Assembly (NCBI GenBank): GCA_021838585.1
Contig: JAKCDE010000004.1
Location: forward strand, 1 to 64,000
Length of the DNA: 64,000 nt
DNA from: Nitrospirota bacterium
GTDB taxonomy: Bacteria; Nitrospirota_A; Leptospirillia; Leptospirillales; Leptospirillaceae
Direction: 5' to 3'
Position numbers and translations under genes: made by a program. The notes under the pieces are model-generated. The model was given only the letters and a program-made list of their open reading frames with translations. It did not search any database and was not told where the DNA came from. Below are positions 1 through 8,242 of this stretch, in pieces. Within the stretch, counting starts at the first letter, position 1. The number at the start of each line of letters is the position of its first letter.

Positions 1-200
1 ATCATTTGAGAAGAAAGGGGGGATGCATCCCGGAGGATTCTATATTTCGCCTTGTGCAGATCGAATTGTCCGAAGGTCTTCGTCTCGAAGGCGAACCGGG
101 ACAACTCGTTGCAGAGCTGGTTGCAGGCCTCAAGCGTCTCGAAGAGGATCTTCGCCTGCTCGGGGGTCGGCGTCAGTTTGAGGTTGACGGTTAACTTCAT
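1..200 (-). CDS. TnpB/OrfB-type IS200/IS605-family protein, N-terminal part only
   Basis: The gene starts with ATG at 200 and runs off the window edge, leaving about 66 residues. They begin MKLTVNLKLTPTPEQAKILF and continue with a conserved acnqlCNELSRFAFE segment. This is the typical N-terminal helix-turn-helix of OrfB/TnpB proteins, the RNA-guided nucleases of IS200/IS605 and IS1341-type elements. The catalytic RuvC-like part and the zinc ribbon would lie outside the window, so I cannot say whether it is intact. An imperfect hairpin 60 to 100 bases upstream of the start fits an element end. Confidence 0.8.
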   Translation of the reverse strand, partial: MKLTVNLKLTPTPEQAKILFETLEACNQLCNELSRFAFETKTFGQFDLHKAKYRILRDASPLSSQM

Positions 201-260
201 AGAATAGATTCTCTGCGGGAAAATACTATGCGTCAACACATATCCAAGACAGAAAGGAGG

Positions 261-302
261 GCGCATTCCTCCCGGGCATGAATGCCCGGGTCTCCAATGC
301 GC
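261..302. repeat. Subterminal imperfect hairpin, probable left end of the TnpB element
   Basis: GCGCATT at 261-267 pairs with AATGCGC at 296-302, and inside it CCCGGGCAT (271-279) pairs with ATGCCCGGG (282-290). The asymmetric interruptions CCT and TCTCC separate the two stems. IS200/IS605 elements carry such imperfect subterminal hairpins rather than terminal inverted repeats. It lies on the 5' side of the partial tnpB, so it would mark the left end, with the element boundary close to position 305. Confidence 0.55.
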
Positions 303-406
303 GCCAAGGATGAACCATTTTTTCGATCCTACCGCAGGGATCACCCGAAAACAAGACTTCTCCCAATGGGGCTGGACTATCGAAGCGGGCGCAATGAACA
401 AAAAAC

Positions 407-415
407 TGCTATACT
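407..415 (+). promoter_or_regulatory. Candidate extended -10 promoter of ppa
   Basis: TGCTATACT is an extended -10 box (TGn plus TATACT). No good -35 is seen 17 bases upstream, as is common for extended -10 promoters. The predicted start near 422 leaves a leader of about 44 bases before the pyrophosphatase ATG. Confidence 0.4.
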
Positions 416-465
416 CTTGCGGTGGAATCCGTCGCTTATAAATAGACCCCGGAATGGAGGCGTTC

Positions 466-1017
466 ATGTTCAATCCCTGGCACGACCTATCCCTCGGCAG
501 CAATGCTCCCCACGAAATCCAGGTCCTGATAGAAATTCCGGCGAAAAGCCGGGTCAAGTACGAGCTGGACAAGGAAACGGGACTCATGCGCGTCGACAGG
601 ATCCTTCACAGCGCCGTCTACTACCCGACGAACTACGGACTTATCCCCCAGACCTACTGCGAGGACAACGACCCTCTAGACGTCTTTGTCTTCTCGGGGG
701 AGTCCCTCCTCTCGAACTCCATCGTCACGGTCCGTCCTGTCGGCATCATCCACATGGAAGACGGCGGGGAAAAAGATGACAAGATTGTCGCAGTCATGGT
801 CAAGGATCCGGAATGGGGGCAATATCGCCACATCGAAGACCTCATTCCCCACAGGATCCGGGAGCTCACCCAGTTCCTCAAGGATTACAAGACCCTCGAA
901 AACAAACAGGTCGTCGTGAGCGATGTCGAGGGGAACACGGTCGCAAAGAAAGCCATCGAGGATGCCATCGCCCTCTACGGATCCAAGAAGAGCCAGCTCG
1001 TCAAAAAGTCCCGGTAG
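466..1017 (+). CDS. ppa: Inorganic pyrophosphatase, family I
   Basis: This 183-residue soluble enzyme hydrolyses pyrophosphate released by biosynthetic reactions. The family signature DNDPLDV is at about residues 67-73, and its aspartates coordinate the catalytic metal ions. YELDKETG and YPTNYGLIP upstream are also typical of the family. I chose ATG 466 because GGAGG at 456-460 is correctly spaced for it. The in-frame ATG at 454 would place that ribosome site inside the gene. The ABC transporter ATPase starts six bases downstream on the same strand, so the genes may be co-transcribed although the functions are unrelated. Confidence 0.95.
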   Translation: MFNPWHDLSLGSNAPHEIQVLIEIPAKSRVKYELDKETGLMRVDRILHSAVYYPTNYGLIPQTYCEDNDPLDVFVFSGESLLSNSIVTVRPVGIIHMEDGGEKDDKIVAVMVKDPEWGQYRHIEDLIPHRIRELTQFLKDYKTLENKQVVVSDVEGNTVAKKAIEDAIALYGSKKSQLVKKSR

Positions 1018-1022
1018 GTCTC

Positions 1023-1718
1023 ATGCAGGAAGACGATCGTCCCGGCCTCTCGGTCCGGCTCGACGCCGTCACAAAGATTTACAACGTGGCCGGGGATGAG
1101 CTCCCCGCCATCCGAGGCATCACCCTCTCAATCGCCAGAGGGGAGGCCCTGGCGCTGGTGGGGAGCTCCGGATCCGGAAAATCCACGCTTCTTCATCTTT
1201 CCGGCCTGCTGGACCGCCCGACAACCGGAGCCGTCTACTATGAAAATCGCCGGGTGGACTCTCTCTCTCCCTCCGAACGGGCCACCCTGAGGAACAGGTC
1301 TGTGGGGTTCGTCTTTCAGAATTTCCAGCTCATTCCCAGGACGACTGCGATCGAAAACGTTGAAATGCCGCTACTCTACAGAGGGATCCCCCCCAGGGAG
1401 AGACGGGAAAAAGCCCGGGAACTTCTCCTTTCGGTGGGAATGGGGGATCGGGAGAGACATTATTCCTCCCAGCTTTCGGGGGGCCAGCAGCAGCGTGTGG
1501 CCATCGCACGGGCCCTGGTCGCCTCTCCCGGCCTACTCCTTGCCGACGAGCCCACCGGGAATCTCGATAGTCGATCGGCCGTCTCCGTGCTGGAGCTTCT
1601 CATGAAGGCCCAGGAGCGTACCCGGATGACCCTGGTTCTGGTCACCCATGACGCCGAGGTGGCCACGGTCGCATCGAGAACCATTCGCGTCCGGGACGGT
1701 CTTCTGGAGCAATCCTGA
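1023..1718 (+). CDS. ABC transporter ATP-binding protein, MacB/LolD type
   Basis: A 231-residue nucleotide-binding subunit. It has Walker A GSSGSGKST at about residue 47, the signature LSGGQQQR, Walker B LLLADEPTGNLD and the switch histidine in LVTHD. The sequence is closest to the LolD/MacB group, which drives lipoprotein extraction or periplasmic efflux. The start is the first ATG after the ppa stop; upstream in-frame codons belong to another reading of ppa. Its stop overlaps the permease start (TGATG), so the two are translationally coupled. Confidence 0.92.
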   Translation: MQEDDRPGLSVRLDAVTKIYNVAGDELPAIRGITLSIARGEALALVGSSGSGKSTLLHLSGLLDRPTTGAVYYENRRVDSLSPSERATLRNRSVGFVFQNFQLIPRTTAIENVEMPLLYRGIPPRERREKARELLLSVGMGDRERHYSSQLSGGQQQRVAIARALVASPGLLLADEPTGNLDSRSAVSVLELLMKAQERTRMTLVLVTHDAEVATVASRTIRVRDGLLEQS

Positions 1719-2926
1719 TGTTTCTTGTTTCGCTGGGTTTGAAGGCTCTCCTCAGGAATCCCTACCGATCGATCCTGACATCCCTGGGCATCGTCATCGG
1801 CGTCCTCTCGGTCATCGTTCTCGTCAGCATCGGTCTCGGGGCCAAGGCCCTGGTTCTTCAAAGCATCCAGAACCTCGGGCCGAACCTTCTCGTCGTCATC
1901 CCGGGAAGCGTCACCGATTCGGGAGCCCAGGTCGGAGGTGGGACCGATACGACGCTGACCGTGGAAGACGCACAGGCCATCCGGCACGACTGCCCCGATG
2001 TCTGGAACGCGTCCGGAGCCCTTCGGACCGCGGCGCAGGTCCAGTCCGCCCACGCCAACTGGTCGACGGTCATTCTCGGCGCCGAACCAAACTATCTTCC
2101 GGTTCGCGACTGGCATCTGGCCCGGGGGGGATTCTTCGGAAACGAGGAGGAGGCCTCCGCCGCACGCGTCGCAGTCCTCGGACACCTGGTCGCCTCCCGA
2201 CTCTTCGGCCTCGAAGATCCCCTCGGGAAATTCATCCAGATCAACCATTCTCCCTTCCGGGTTATCGGGATCCTCTCCTCCAAGGGCCAGTCCCCCATGG
2301 GAATGAATCAGGACGACATGGTCGTCATTCCACTTTCTACCCTTCAAAGCCAGATCATGGGGGTCACCTATGTCGGAGTGATTCTTGCGGCGGCCCAAAG
2401 CCCCGACCGTGTCGACGACGCCCGGAGAGAGATCCGCGACCTTCTCACGCTCCGGCACCACATTCCCGCCGGAGGACGTCCCGATTTCGACATCCAGGCA
2501 TTATCAGACATCGCGAAAACAGCAAACCGCCTCTCTCTCATCCTCACACTATTGCTGGCGCTTATCGCCTCCATCTCCCTCATCGTCGGAGGCATCGGGA
2601 TCCTGAACATCATGCTTGTCTCCGTTCGCGAACGAACGCGCGAAATCGGCATCCGGATGGCGATTGGCGCCCGCCCCATAGACATTCTGATTCAATTCCT
2701 CACGGAAAGCGCCGCCCTTTCATTCTTCGGCGGGATCGCCGGGGGGATACTGGGAATTCTGTCGATCCTTGCTCTCCGCTCTTTTCTTGGGTGGCCAGCC
2801 CCCATTCCATGGGAGGGGACGCTCCTGACTGTGACCGGGGCCACCATTCTGGGAGTTCTCTTCGGCCTTTACCCGGCATGGAGGGCCTCCCGCCTCGACC
2901 CCATGGAGGCATTGCGGTACGAATGA
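1718..2926 (+). CDS. ABC transporter permease, MacB/FtsX type
   Basis: This 402-residue inner-membrane permease has one N-terminal membrane helix (about residues 20-42), a periplasmic domain of roughly 220 residues and three C-terminal helices. The conserved RTREIGIRMAIGA motif follows the second helix. The layout is that of MacB without its fused ATPase, which is supplied by the preceding gene. It should work with the adaptor encoded downstream to export macrolides, siderophores, peptides or lipids; the substrate cannot be told. No TolC-type outer-membrane channel lies in the window. Confidence 0.9.
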   Translation: MFLVSLGLKALLRNPYRSILTSLGIVIGVLSVIVLVSIGLGAKALVLQSIQNLGPNLLVVIPGSVTDSGAQVGGGTDTTLTVEDAQAIRHDCPDVWNASGALRTAAQVQSAHANWSTVILGAEPNYLPVRDWHLARGGFFGNEEEASAARVAVLGHLVASRLFGLEDPLGKFIQINHSPFRVIGILSSKGQSPMGMNQDDMVVIPLSTLQSQIMGVTYVGVILAAAQSPDRVDDARREIRDLLTLRHHIPAGGRPDFDIQALSDIAKTANRLSLILTLLLALIASISLIVGGIGILNIMLVSVRERTREIGIRMAIGARPIDILIQFLTESAALSFFGGIAGGILGILSILALRSFLGWPAPIPWEGTLLTVTGATILGVLFGLYPAWRASRLDPMEALRYE

Positions 2927-3035
2927 GCGACCGGCAACCACAAGAACCACGACTCCGCTATAATCAGAAAGGTAAGGACGTCTTTCTTTTCCGAGATTCA
3001 TTCCATCCTGTCCATAACTCCGGGGGCACAGCACC

Positions 3036-4181
3036 TTGAGGAAATTCTCCAAGAAGCCGAAACATATCGCTTTTCTTGTCGTTGCCCTGCTCGTTTCTGG
3101 CACTCTAATCCTTCACTTCAGAAAATCGGACCAAAGTCCTCCCTCCTTCATCACCCGGACCATTCACATTGGAACACTCCACCGGACCGTGACTGCTACC
3201 GGACGTCTCAAGGCGCTGAAAACCGTCCATGTCGGCACCCAGGTCAGCGGCATCATCACCCGCATCTATGTGGATTTCAACTCCCGCGTCAGGGCGGGGG
3301 AGGTTCTGGCCCAGATCGACCCCGCCATTTACAGGGCCCAGGTTTCACAGGCCAAGTCCAATCTCGCGAAGATGGAGACAAAGATCACCCTCGACCGGAT
3401 TCAGCTGTCCCGGGACAAGGATCTTCTCCGCCACCACATCATAGCCCGCAGCACCTTCGACAGCGATCAGGCCCAGCTCATGATGGATCTCGCGACCCGG
3501 AAACAGCTTGCGGCTGCCCTAAAGCTAGCAAAAACGGATCTTTCCTACACCACCATCCGTGCTCCGATCGATGGAGTCGTGATCGCCCGCAAGGTTCAGA
3601 TCGGACAAACGGTGACCTCCGCCTTCAAGACTCCACGACTCTTCACCATCGCCCATGATCTCAAGGAAATGCGCCTCGACACCCGCGTCTCCGAGGCGGA
3701 TATCGGATCCGTTGCGCCGGGGCAGGCTGTTTCCTTTCGCGTCCCGGCCTATCCCGACAGAACCTTTCGCGGTTCAGTCACCGTGGTGCGCGACCATCCC
3801 CGGACAGTCTCCCATGTTGTGACCTATGATGTCCTCTCCACCGTCCCCAACCCCGACACGGCCCTGAAACCCGGGATGACCGCCATGGTCACCATTCACA
3901 CAGGAGACATTCCCCGGGTTCTTCTGGTTCCGAACGGCGCATTCGTCTACCGACCGCCAAAAAAATACCTCCCCGATCTCGCGACGATCCGGAAGAAAAA
4001 CCAGAATTTCATTTTTCTTCTGAAAGAGTCAGGGAAGAAGTGGAGGGTCGTGGCCGTACCCGTGACAATCGGGCCGACAGACGGGCTCGAGTCGATGGTC
4101 ACCGGAAATCTTTCGGAGGGAGAAAAGGTCATCGTTCGCGATCAGGAAGGACGTGGCCCCTCCCGGGGGCTTTTCCCGTGA
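3036..4181 (+). CDS. MacA-like periplasmic adaptor (HlyD family)
   Basis: A 381-residue membrane fusion protein. It has one N-terminal membrane anchor (about residues 10-30), a lipoyl/barrel-sandwich domain beginning VGTQVSGIITRIYVDFNSRV, a coiled hairpin (about 105-170) and a beta-barrel region. It would link the permease to an outer-membrane channel. I take TTG at 3036 as the start because no ATG is available in frame before the anchor; a GGGGG tract at 3021-3025 may serve as ribosome site. It is 109 bases downstream of the permease and ends convergently with a minus-strand gene. Confidence 0.85.
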   Translation: MRKFSKKPKHIAFLVVALLVSGTLILHFRKSDQSPPSFITRTIHIGTLHRTVTATGRLKALKTVHVGTQVSGIITRIYVDFNSRVRAGEVLAQIDPAIYRAQVSQAKSNLAKMETKITLDRIQLSRDKDLLRHHIIARSTFDSDQAQLMMDLATRKQLAAALKLAKTDLSYTTIRAPIDGVVIARKVQIGQTVTSAFKTPRLFTIAHDLKEMRLDTRVSEADIGSVAPGQAVSFRVPAYPDRTFRGSVTVVRDHPRTVSHVVTYDVLSTVPNPDTALKPGMTAMVTIHTGDIPRVLLVPNGAFVYRPPKKYLPDLATIRKKNQNFIFLLKESGKKWRVVAVPVTIGPTDGLESMVTGNLSEGEKVIVRDQEGRGPSRGLFP

Positions 4182-4214
4182 GAGCCTGAAAACATGGAGA
4201 TCGATACAGGCTCT
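4181..4214. terminator. Possible bidirectional terminator between convergent genes
   Basis: AGAGCCTG (4181-4188) pairs with CAGGCTCT (4207-4214) around an 18-base loop, exactly between the stops of the adaptor and of the PilZ-like gene. Neither side has a clear T-run and the loop is large, so this is weak. A small GCCCC/GGGGC hairpin followed by TTTT (4156-4174), inside the end of the adaptor gene, could also terminate plus-strand transcription. Confidence 0.3.
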
Positions 4215-4785
4215 AGCTTCTGCCCTTGAAGGCCAGAACCTCACGCTGGCGCAGGACAAGGTACTGAAGAAGGGACTCCCGCATTTCTCCTTCCAGACCG
4301 CTCCACGAGCCCGTGACGGAATATCCGGCATCCGGGAGCGGCGCACCCTCTTCCGGCCAGGGCTCGCATTTGAGAACGGTCAGGTCACAATCGATTTCAC
4401 AGACGGGAAGGGTCGGAAGTTCAAGAATGACTCCTCCCTTAATCCCCTGATCGAATGGCTCCCTGGCAAAGAAAGTCAACGCCCTTTCCGAGACCCTGAC
4501 AGGAACGACGCGGGGAAGGCGAAGGGGCTCGCCCCGGGAGAGTCGGTCGAGGCTGTCGAGAATCCGTCCCATGCGAAGGTCGAGAGACTGATAAAGACCG
4601 ACCCAGGGAATTTCCGAGTCGGGAAGAGAGGAGGCCCGGGGAAAGGCGATCAGGGGGCGCCTGCGACGTGAAAATGGCTGATCGGCGGCACCGGCCGGAA
4701 CACCCGGAAGAAAAAGAAGAGGCAGACGATCTTCGACGCTGAGAGGCGAGTGAAACGATTTCCCCTCTCCTCCTTCTCCGGTCAA
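4213..4785 (-). CDS. Degenerate PilZ-like (YcgR-type) protein
   Basis: A 190-residue soluble protein. Its C-terminal half reads like a PilZ/flagellar-brake domain: a VRVSERALTFFA strand in the place of the usual (D/N)xSxxG motif, an LELPTLPVC strand, and a final helix LLQYLVLRQREVLAF typical of such proteins. The RxxxR motif and the motif glycine are not recognisable, so binding of cyclic di-GMP is doubtful. The start is uncertain. TTG 4785 lacks a ribosome site, and a strong purine tract just after it is followed by no ATG, GTG or TTG. It is the last gene of an operon next to flagellin-modification genes. Confidence 0.6.
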   Translation of the reverse strand: MTGEGGEGKSFHSPLSVEDRLPLLFLPGVPAGAADQPFSRRRRPLIAFPRASSLPDSEIPWVGLYQSLDLRMGRILDSLDRLSRGEPLRLPRVVPVRVSERALTFFAREPFDQGIKGGVILELPTLPVCEIDCDLTVLKCEPWPEEGAPLPDAGYSVTGSWSGLEGEMRESLLQYLVLRQREVLAFKGRS

Positions 4786-4821
4786 CGGGAAAAGGTCCAG
4801 GGCAGAAAGAGAAAAAAAGGA

Positions 4822-5031
4822 TCAGGCAAAAAAATCCACCTTCCGGGGAAACTCTGTGCGGGCACGCTCTTCCCTCTGGGCTTCCTGGTCCCGGATCCGA
4901 GCTCGCTCTTCTTCACCACGCAAATCCTCTTCCGAGCGTTGCGCGGCGGCCCGCTCGGATATGCGGTCCTTGGGCTCGGCGCGTCCAACCGGTTGATCAA
5001 GATTCGTAACGCTGTTGACTCCAAAGGACAT
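4822..5031 (-). CDS. Small charged protein of unknown function
   Basis: A 69-residue protein starting at ATG 5031, with GTGGGG-like purines upstream. The middle (RISERAAAQRSEEDLRGEEE and following) is strongly charged and should form one long helix. It ends in KVDFFA. I do not recognise it. The hydrophobic-Asp-hydrophobic-x-Ala ending resembles small motility-associated proteins and the end of another small protein here (30725-31066). It lies between a 156-residue unknown and the PilZ-like gene, probably in one transcript. Confidence 0.5.
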   Translation of the reverse strand: MSFGVNSVTNLDQPVGRAEPKDRISERAAAQRSEEDLRGEEERARIRDQEAQREERARTEFPRKVDFFA

Positions 5032-5060
5032 CTGCGGCACCCCACAAGGCCATCCGTTTC

Positions 5061-5531
5061 TCAGGCGGTCTGGTTGAGATTCATTCCCTGAAACATCATA
5101 TACGCTTCCCGGGCCGCCATCCGGCTCTCCTCGTAGGCACCGACCCGAACGCCCGAGGCCCCGATTCCGTCAGGCACCGCCGCTTCGGAAGCCGGAAGGG
5201 GAGTTCCCTGAAAATGATTCCCGACTTTTCTGGTTCCATCATCCTGATCGGTCTCATGGACGACAACGTCCGTGACGATACTGCGCCCCATCGGCTGGGA
5301 ATAGACGGACACTTTCGCAGGAACGGATCCGACGGAATCGATCCCCGCCAAGACCCGCGACACGACCCCGATATCCGAAAAATTATCCGGAGTACGAACG
5401 GAAACCGGACGCACGGATGAAGTCATTCCAAGGGAAGCGACAGAAGACGAGCTCCGAAGATCGGGCAAACGAATCCCACCCTCCCCTCTTCTACCCTCCG
5501 TTCCCTGAATTCCCAGCGTCTCGCCACCCAT
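5061..5531 (-). CDS. Conserved-looking protein of unknown function
   Basis: A 156-residue protein, first gene of the three-gene operon ending at 4213. ATG 5531 is chosen because GGGAGA lies about ten bases upstream and the sigma-70 promoter at 5588-5615 leads into it. The N-terminal third is rich in Gly and Ser. The centre (VPAKVSVYSQPMGRSIVTDV) looks beta-stranded, and the C-terminus (YEESRMAAREAYMMFQGMN) is helical. No signal peptide or membrane helix is visible. The neighbours suggest a motility-related role, but this is only context. Confidence 0.55.
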   Translation of the reverse strand: MGGETLGIQGTEGRRGEGGIRLPDLRSSSSVASLGMTSSVRPVSVRTPDNFSDIGVVSRVLAGIDSVGSVPAKVSVYSQPMGRSIVTDVVVHETDQDDGTRKVGNHFQGTPLPASEAAVPDGIGASGVRVGAYEESRMAAREAYMMFQGMNLNQTA

Positions 5532-5587
5532 CCGGACTCTCCCGGAAAAGATCAACCCCTTTTAAATTTATGGACTATTACTCTTTT

Positions 5588-5615
5588 ATAATACCATGTC
5601 AAAAACGCTGGTCAA
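5588..5615 (-). promoter_or_regulatory. Sigma-70-type promoter of the 5531-4213 operon
   Basis: On the minus strand TTGACC (5615-5610) and TATTAT (5593-5588) are separated by 16 bases. The predicted start is near 5581, about 50 bases before the ATG at 5531. The surrounding region (5532-5697) is AT-rich and otherwise empty. It is among the best housekeeping promoters in the window. Confidence 0.65.
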
Positions 5616-5697
5616 GTCAGCCCGTCTTGATCGATCAATCCCATCCATTCGGCATGACCGGGCGATCCGCAAGAAAGCCGTGGGAACAAGCGGAGCG

Positions 5698-6375
5698 TCA
5701 GGCCACGACCAGATTCCCTTTCCGCTCGTTTTCAAGAACAATACCCAAGGCGCGGGCTGTTTTCACCCGACCGCGCTGGAGCACCGGCAGAATCTCGTAT
5801 TCGACGAGGTCCGCCAGCAGAATCCAGTCGAGAGATTCCTGGGCCTTGAGCATGGCTGTCAGAAGCGAATCGATCCGGTCCGACTCCTCGATGAAGGAAA
5901 CCCGGAAGGTATCGTGTCCCGCCTGGCGCTCAATTCGTCCGATCTCTTCCACCAGGACCTGGGCAGCCACCATTCCTTCAAGGGCCTGCATGTAGACCCC
6001 GCCTCCGGCCTCCTGGTTCTTGTCCCGGCTCCCGAAGACCGCCTGGATGCTCCCGCGGCGAAGGTTGTTTCCTATTTCCTGAAAAACTACCATGAGGCTG
6101 TCGATATGGGCAACCAGATCGGTCAGGACCTCCTTGAGAAGCAGCTCCAATGATTCCGTCCGGACCTCGAGAAGGAAGGGATGGCCGTCGTCCAAAGCCT
6201 CGATCTCCGGACGGGTCGAAGGAGCCCCGTCCAGGAAAACGCCCGAGATCGTTCTTCCGGAAGGAATATTCGCAAGGAGACGGTCCAATGCCTGAGCCCA
6301 TGATTCGCCGTCTCCCCTTTTCACGTCCATTTTTTCTCCGTCAAGGAAAATGTCCTGTCTTTCATGCGCGTTCAT
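5698..6375 (-). CDS. Unknown helical protein at the end of the glycosylation operon
   Basis: A 225-residue soluble protein. ATG 6375 has a strong GAGGAGG ribosome site; earlier in-frame starts would overlap the GT9 gene without one. The N-terminal 60 residues look compact (GRTISGVFLDG), followed by a long helical region (about 70-225) with regularly spaced Leu and Ile, including LLKEVLTDLVAHIDSLMVVF and LVEYEILPVLQRGRVKTA. No signal peptide or membrane segment is seen and I do not recognise the family. Position after five sugar-modification genes suggests an accessory role in the same process. Confidence 0.6.
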   Translation of the reverse strand: MNAHERQDIFLDGEKMDVKRGDGESWAQALDRLLANIPSGRTISGVFLDGAPSTRPEIEALDDGHPFLLEVRTESLELLLKEVLTDLVAHIDSLMVVFQEIGNNLRRGSIQAVFGSRDKNQEAGGGVYMQALEGMVAAQVLVEEIGRIERQAGHDTFRVSFIEESDRIDSLLTAMLKAQESLDWILLADLVEYEILPVLQRGRVKTARALGIVLENERKGNLVVA

Positions 6376-6418
6376 TTTTCCTCCTCGATAGGGGCCAAGA
6401 GACCCCGGTCTACCGCAG

Positions 6419-8242
6419 TCACAGGAGATGAAGGGAACCCATTTCCCGTTTCGTCTCTCCGCGCCCTCCGGATGAAACATACAGTGACTCCATGAAAGAA
6501 AACCACCTGTCGGCAAGGCGGATCAACCGTTCGTTCCGCAAATGCCCGGATCGATAAACATGCTCCACCCCCTGGATCATTTCCAGAAGGCGCAGGGGAT
6601 CCTCAATGGCCACCGCCTCTTTTTCGATCTCGAAGAGAGAGGCCAGAGGGGCGGAGGTGGACGCCGCCCAGCCGATCTCCTGAATTCGCTTGTCGATTGC
6701 TTCAAGCTCCCGGGTCAGATCTTCGAGACACTGCCGCGCCCCGTCGTCGGGAATCCCCTCTTCCACTTTTTCGCGGATCGCGCGGCAGAGGCTTTCCCCC
6801 TCTCTGAAAAATCCTCCGATCTCAAGGTGGGCATTCCGGAAGTCCTCCCACTCCGGGCGGGAGAGGGAATTCGCCTCGTAGTCCTCCAGAAGGAGGTCGC
6901 ATTCCGCCCCCCAGTCAAGCGGCATCCCATCCAGCTCCATCGCCCAGATCTGGCGATAAAGACTCCTAAACAGATCCGGAAGCCCCATGGGAGGCCGGGA
7001 GACGGGACGATACCGGAGTCTCCCCCGGCCATCCCATCCGGAAACGGCAACCATTAGCTGGGACCCGGGCGACTCCCGATCGAGGAATCCCGCGATCCGG
7101 CTCCGGAGATCCTGGCCGGACGACTCCGGCTCCTCGAGATGTGCCACCAGTTGAGCCAGCCATTCGGGAGCGATATCCTCCCGGCAGACCGGATTCAGAC
7201 AAAGGGCGTCGATCCCGCAGGGAGCGCAGGGCTTCCGGCTTTGCAAAACGATATGGCTCTCACCATAGGGAGCCGTCTCAGGATAGAAAAGGTTGGCGAA
7301 GGAAAGGGCCACGACGGGCGTTCCCATCGCCGCGGCGACATGCATGGCCCCGGTATCGTTCGACACAAGCCGTGTCACAGAGCGCAGCAACCCGGCCAAC
7401 TCCCTGACCGAGGTCTGTCCGGTCAGGTTCAGGATTCGGCCTGAGCTCCACCGATCCTCCAGTGCCGCGACGATCCGCCTGTTGCGTGCCACATCCTCCT
7501 CACCGGAGCCGACAAGAACAATTCCCGACCCTGGAGATCGCGACAGAAAGTGGGCAATCATCCTGACGAATGATTCCTCAGGCCACCGCTTGATCGCCAC
7601 AGAAGCCCCGGTCTGAACCGCCACCCACCGTTTCCCCGGCGGTAGCCCCGCCGCGGGAATATCCATCCTTTCAGGAAGCACGAGCCCCCTGGGGGGAAAA
7701 ACCCGGGCGATCCGGAGGAAAAGGTCGACGAGATTGGTGTCGTTGTACAGCCGGTTCCGGACCATCATTCCAAAATAGGCAATGGCCGGATCGTAAAAAG
7801 CCCGGAACCCGTCCCGGGTCATGATCACCCCCCGAACCTCCCGGGCCTTGACGAGATACCCCATGAGGGTTCCTATCCTGTTCGGAGTCAGGTTTATCAG
7901 GAGATCGTATTCCCGCCGGTTCCAGTCGGCGGTCATCGCACGGATTCTCGCGATCTTCCGGCTCCAGGAAATCCGGTCGTCGAACACCATCCGGCGGATT
8001 CCCTGTCCGTCCACCAGATAGAGGTCATCGAACAGGGAGAGGCCGGCTGCCGTCTCCCCGAACTCCCGATAGGCCACAAGCCCGATGCGGCACCCCGGAT
8101 GCCTTTCACGAAGAGCGGCCGCCATCGGGGCCATCTGAAAAAGATCCCCCATTCTCGTCATCGCGATGACGAGAATGGAGCGGGCAATCCTGTCCACGGA
8201 AGAATCCTCAGTGGCCGGAACGGCTGTTCTGCCTCCTCTCAT
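6419..8242 (-). CDS. GT9-family glycosyltransferase with C-terminal extension
   Basis: A 607-residue protein. Residues about 20-370 form a heptosyltransferase-like GT9 enzyme (ILVIAMTRMGDLFQMAPMAA, WVAVQTGAS, SNDTGAMHVAAAMGTP), with the cysteine cluster CAPCGIDALCLNPVC common in this family. The last 230 residues are helical and not recognised. GT9 enzymes transfer sugars from nucleotide donors. In a flagellar cluster the likely acceptor is flagellin rather than lipopolysaccharide, but this is inference. The start overlaps the stop of the upstream gene (ATGA). Confidence 0.85.
   Translation of the reverse strand: MRGGRTAVPATEDSSVDRIARSILVIAMTRMGDLFQMAPMAAALRERHPGCRIGLVAYREFGETAAGLSLFDDLYLVDGQGIRRMVFDDRISWSRKIARIRAMTADWNRREYDLLINLTPNRIGTLMGYLVKAREVRGVIMTRDGFRAFYDPAIAYFGMMVRNRLYNDTNLVDLFLRIARVFPPRGLVLPERMDIPAAGLPPGKRWVAVQTGASVAIKRWPEESFVRMIAHFLSRSPGSGIVLVGSGEEDVARNRRIVAALEDRWSSGRILNLTGQTSVRELAGLLRSVTRLVSNDTGAMHVAAAMGTPVVALSFANLFYPETAPYGESHIVLQSRKPCAPCGIDALCLNPVCREDIAPEWLAQLVAHLEEPESSGQDLRSRIAGFLDRESPGSQLMVAVSGWDGRGRLRYRPVSRPPMGLPDLFRSLYRQIWAMELDGMPLDWGAECDLLLEDYEANSLSRPEWEDFRNAHLEIGGFFREGESLCRAIREKVEEGIPDDGARQCLEDLTRELEAIDKRIQEIGWAASTSAPLASLFEIEKEAVAIEDPLRLLEMIQGVEHVYRSGHLRNERLIRLADRWFSFMESLYVSSGGRGETKREMGSLHLL

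Noticed and set aside
2959..2964. Perfect TATAAT ahead of the MacA-like gene
   Set aside because: No acceptable -35 or extended -10 accompanies it, and the three efflux genes are closely spaced. A single hexamer is not enough.
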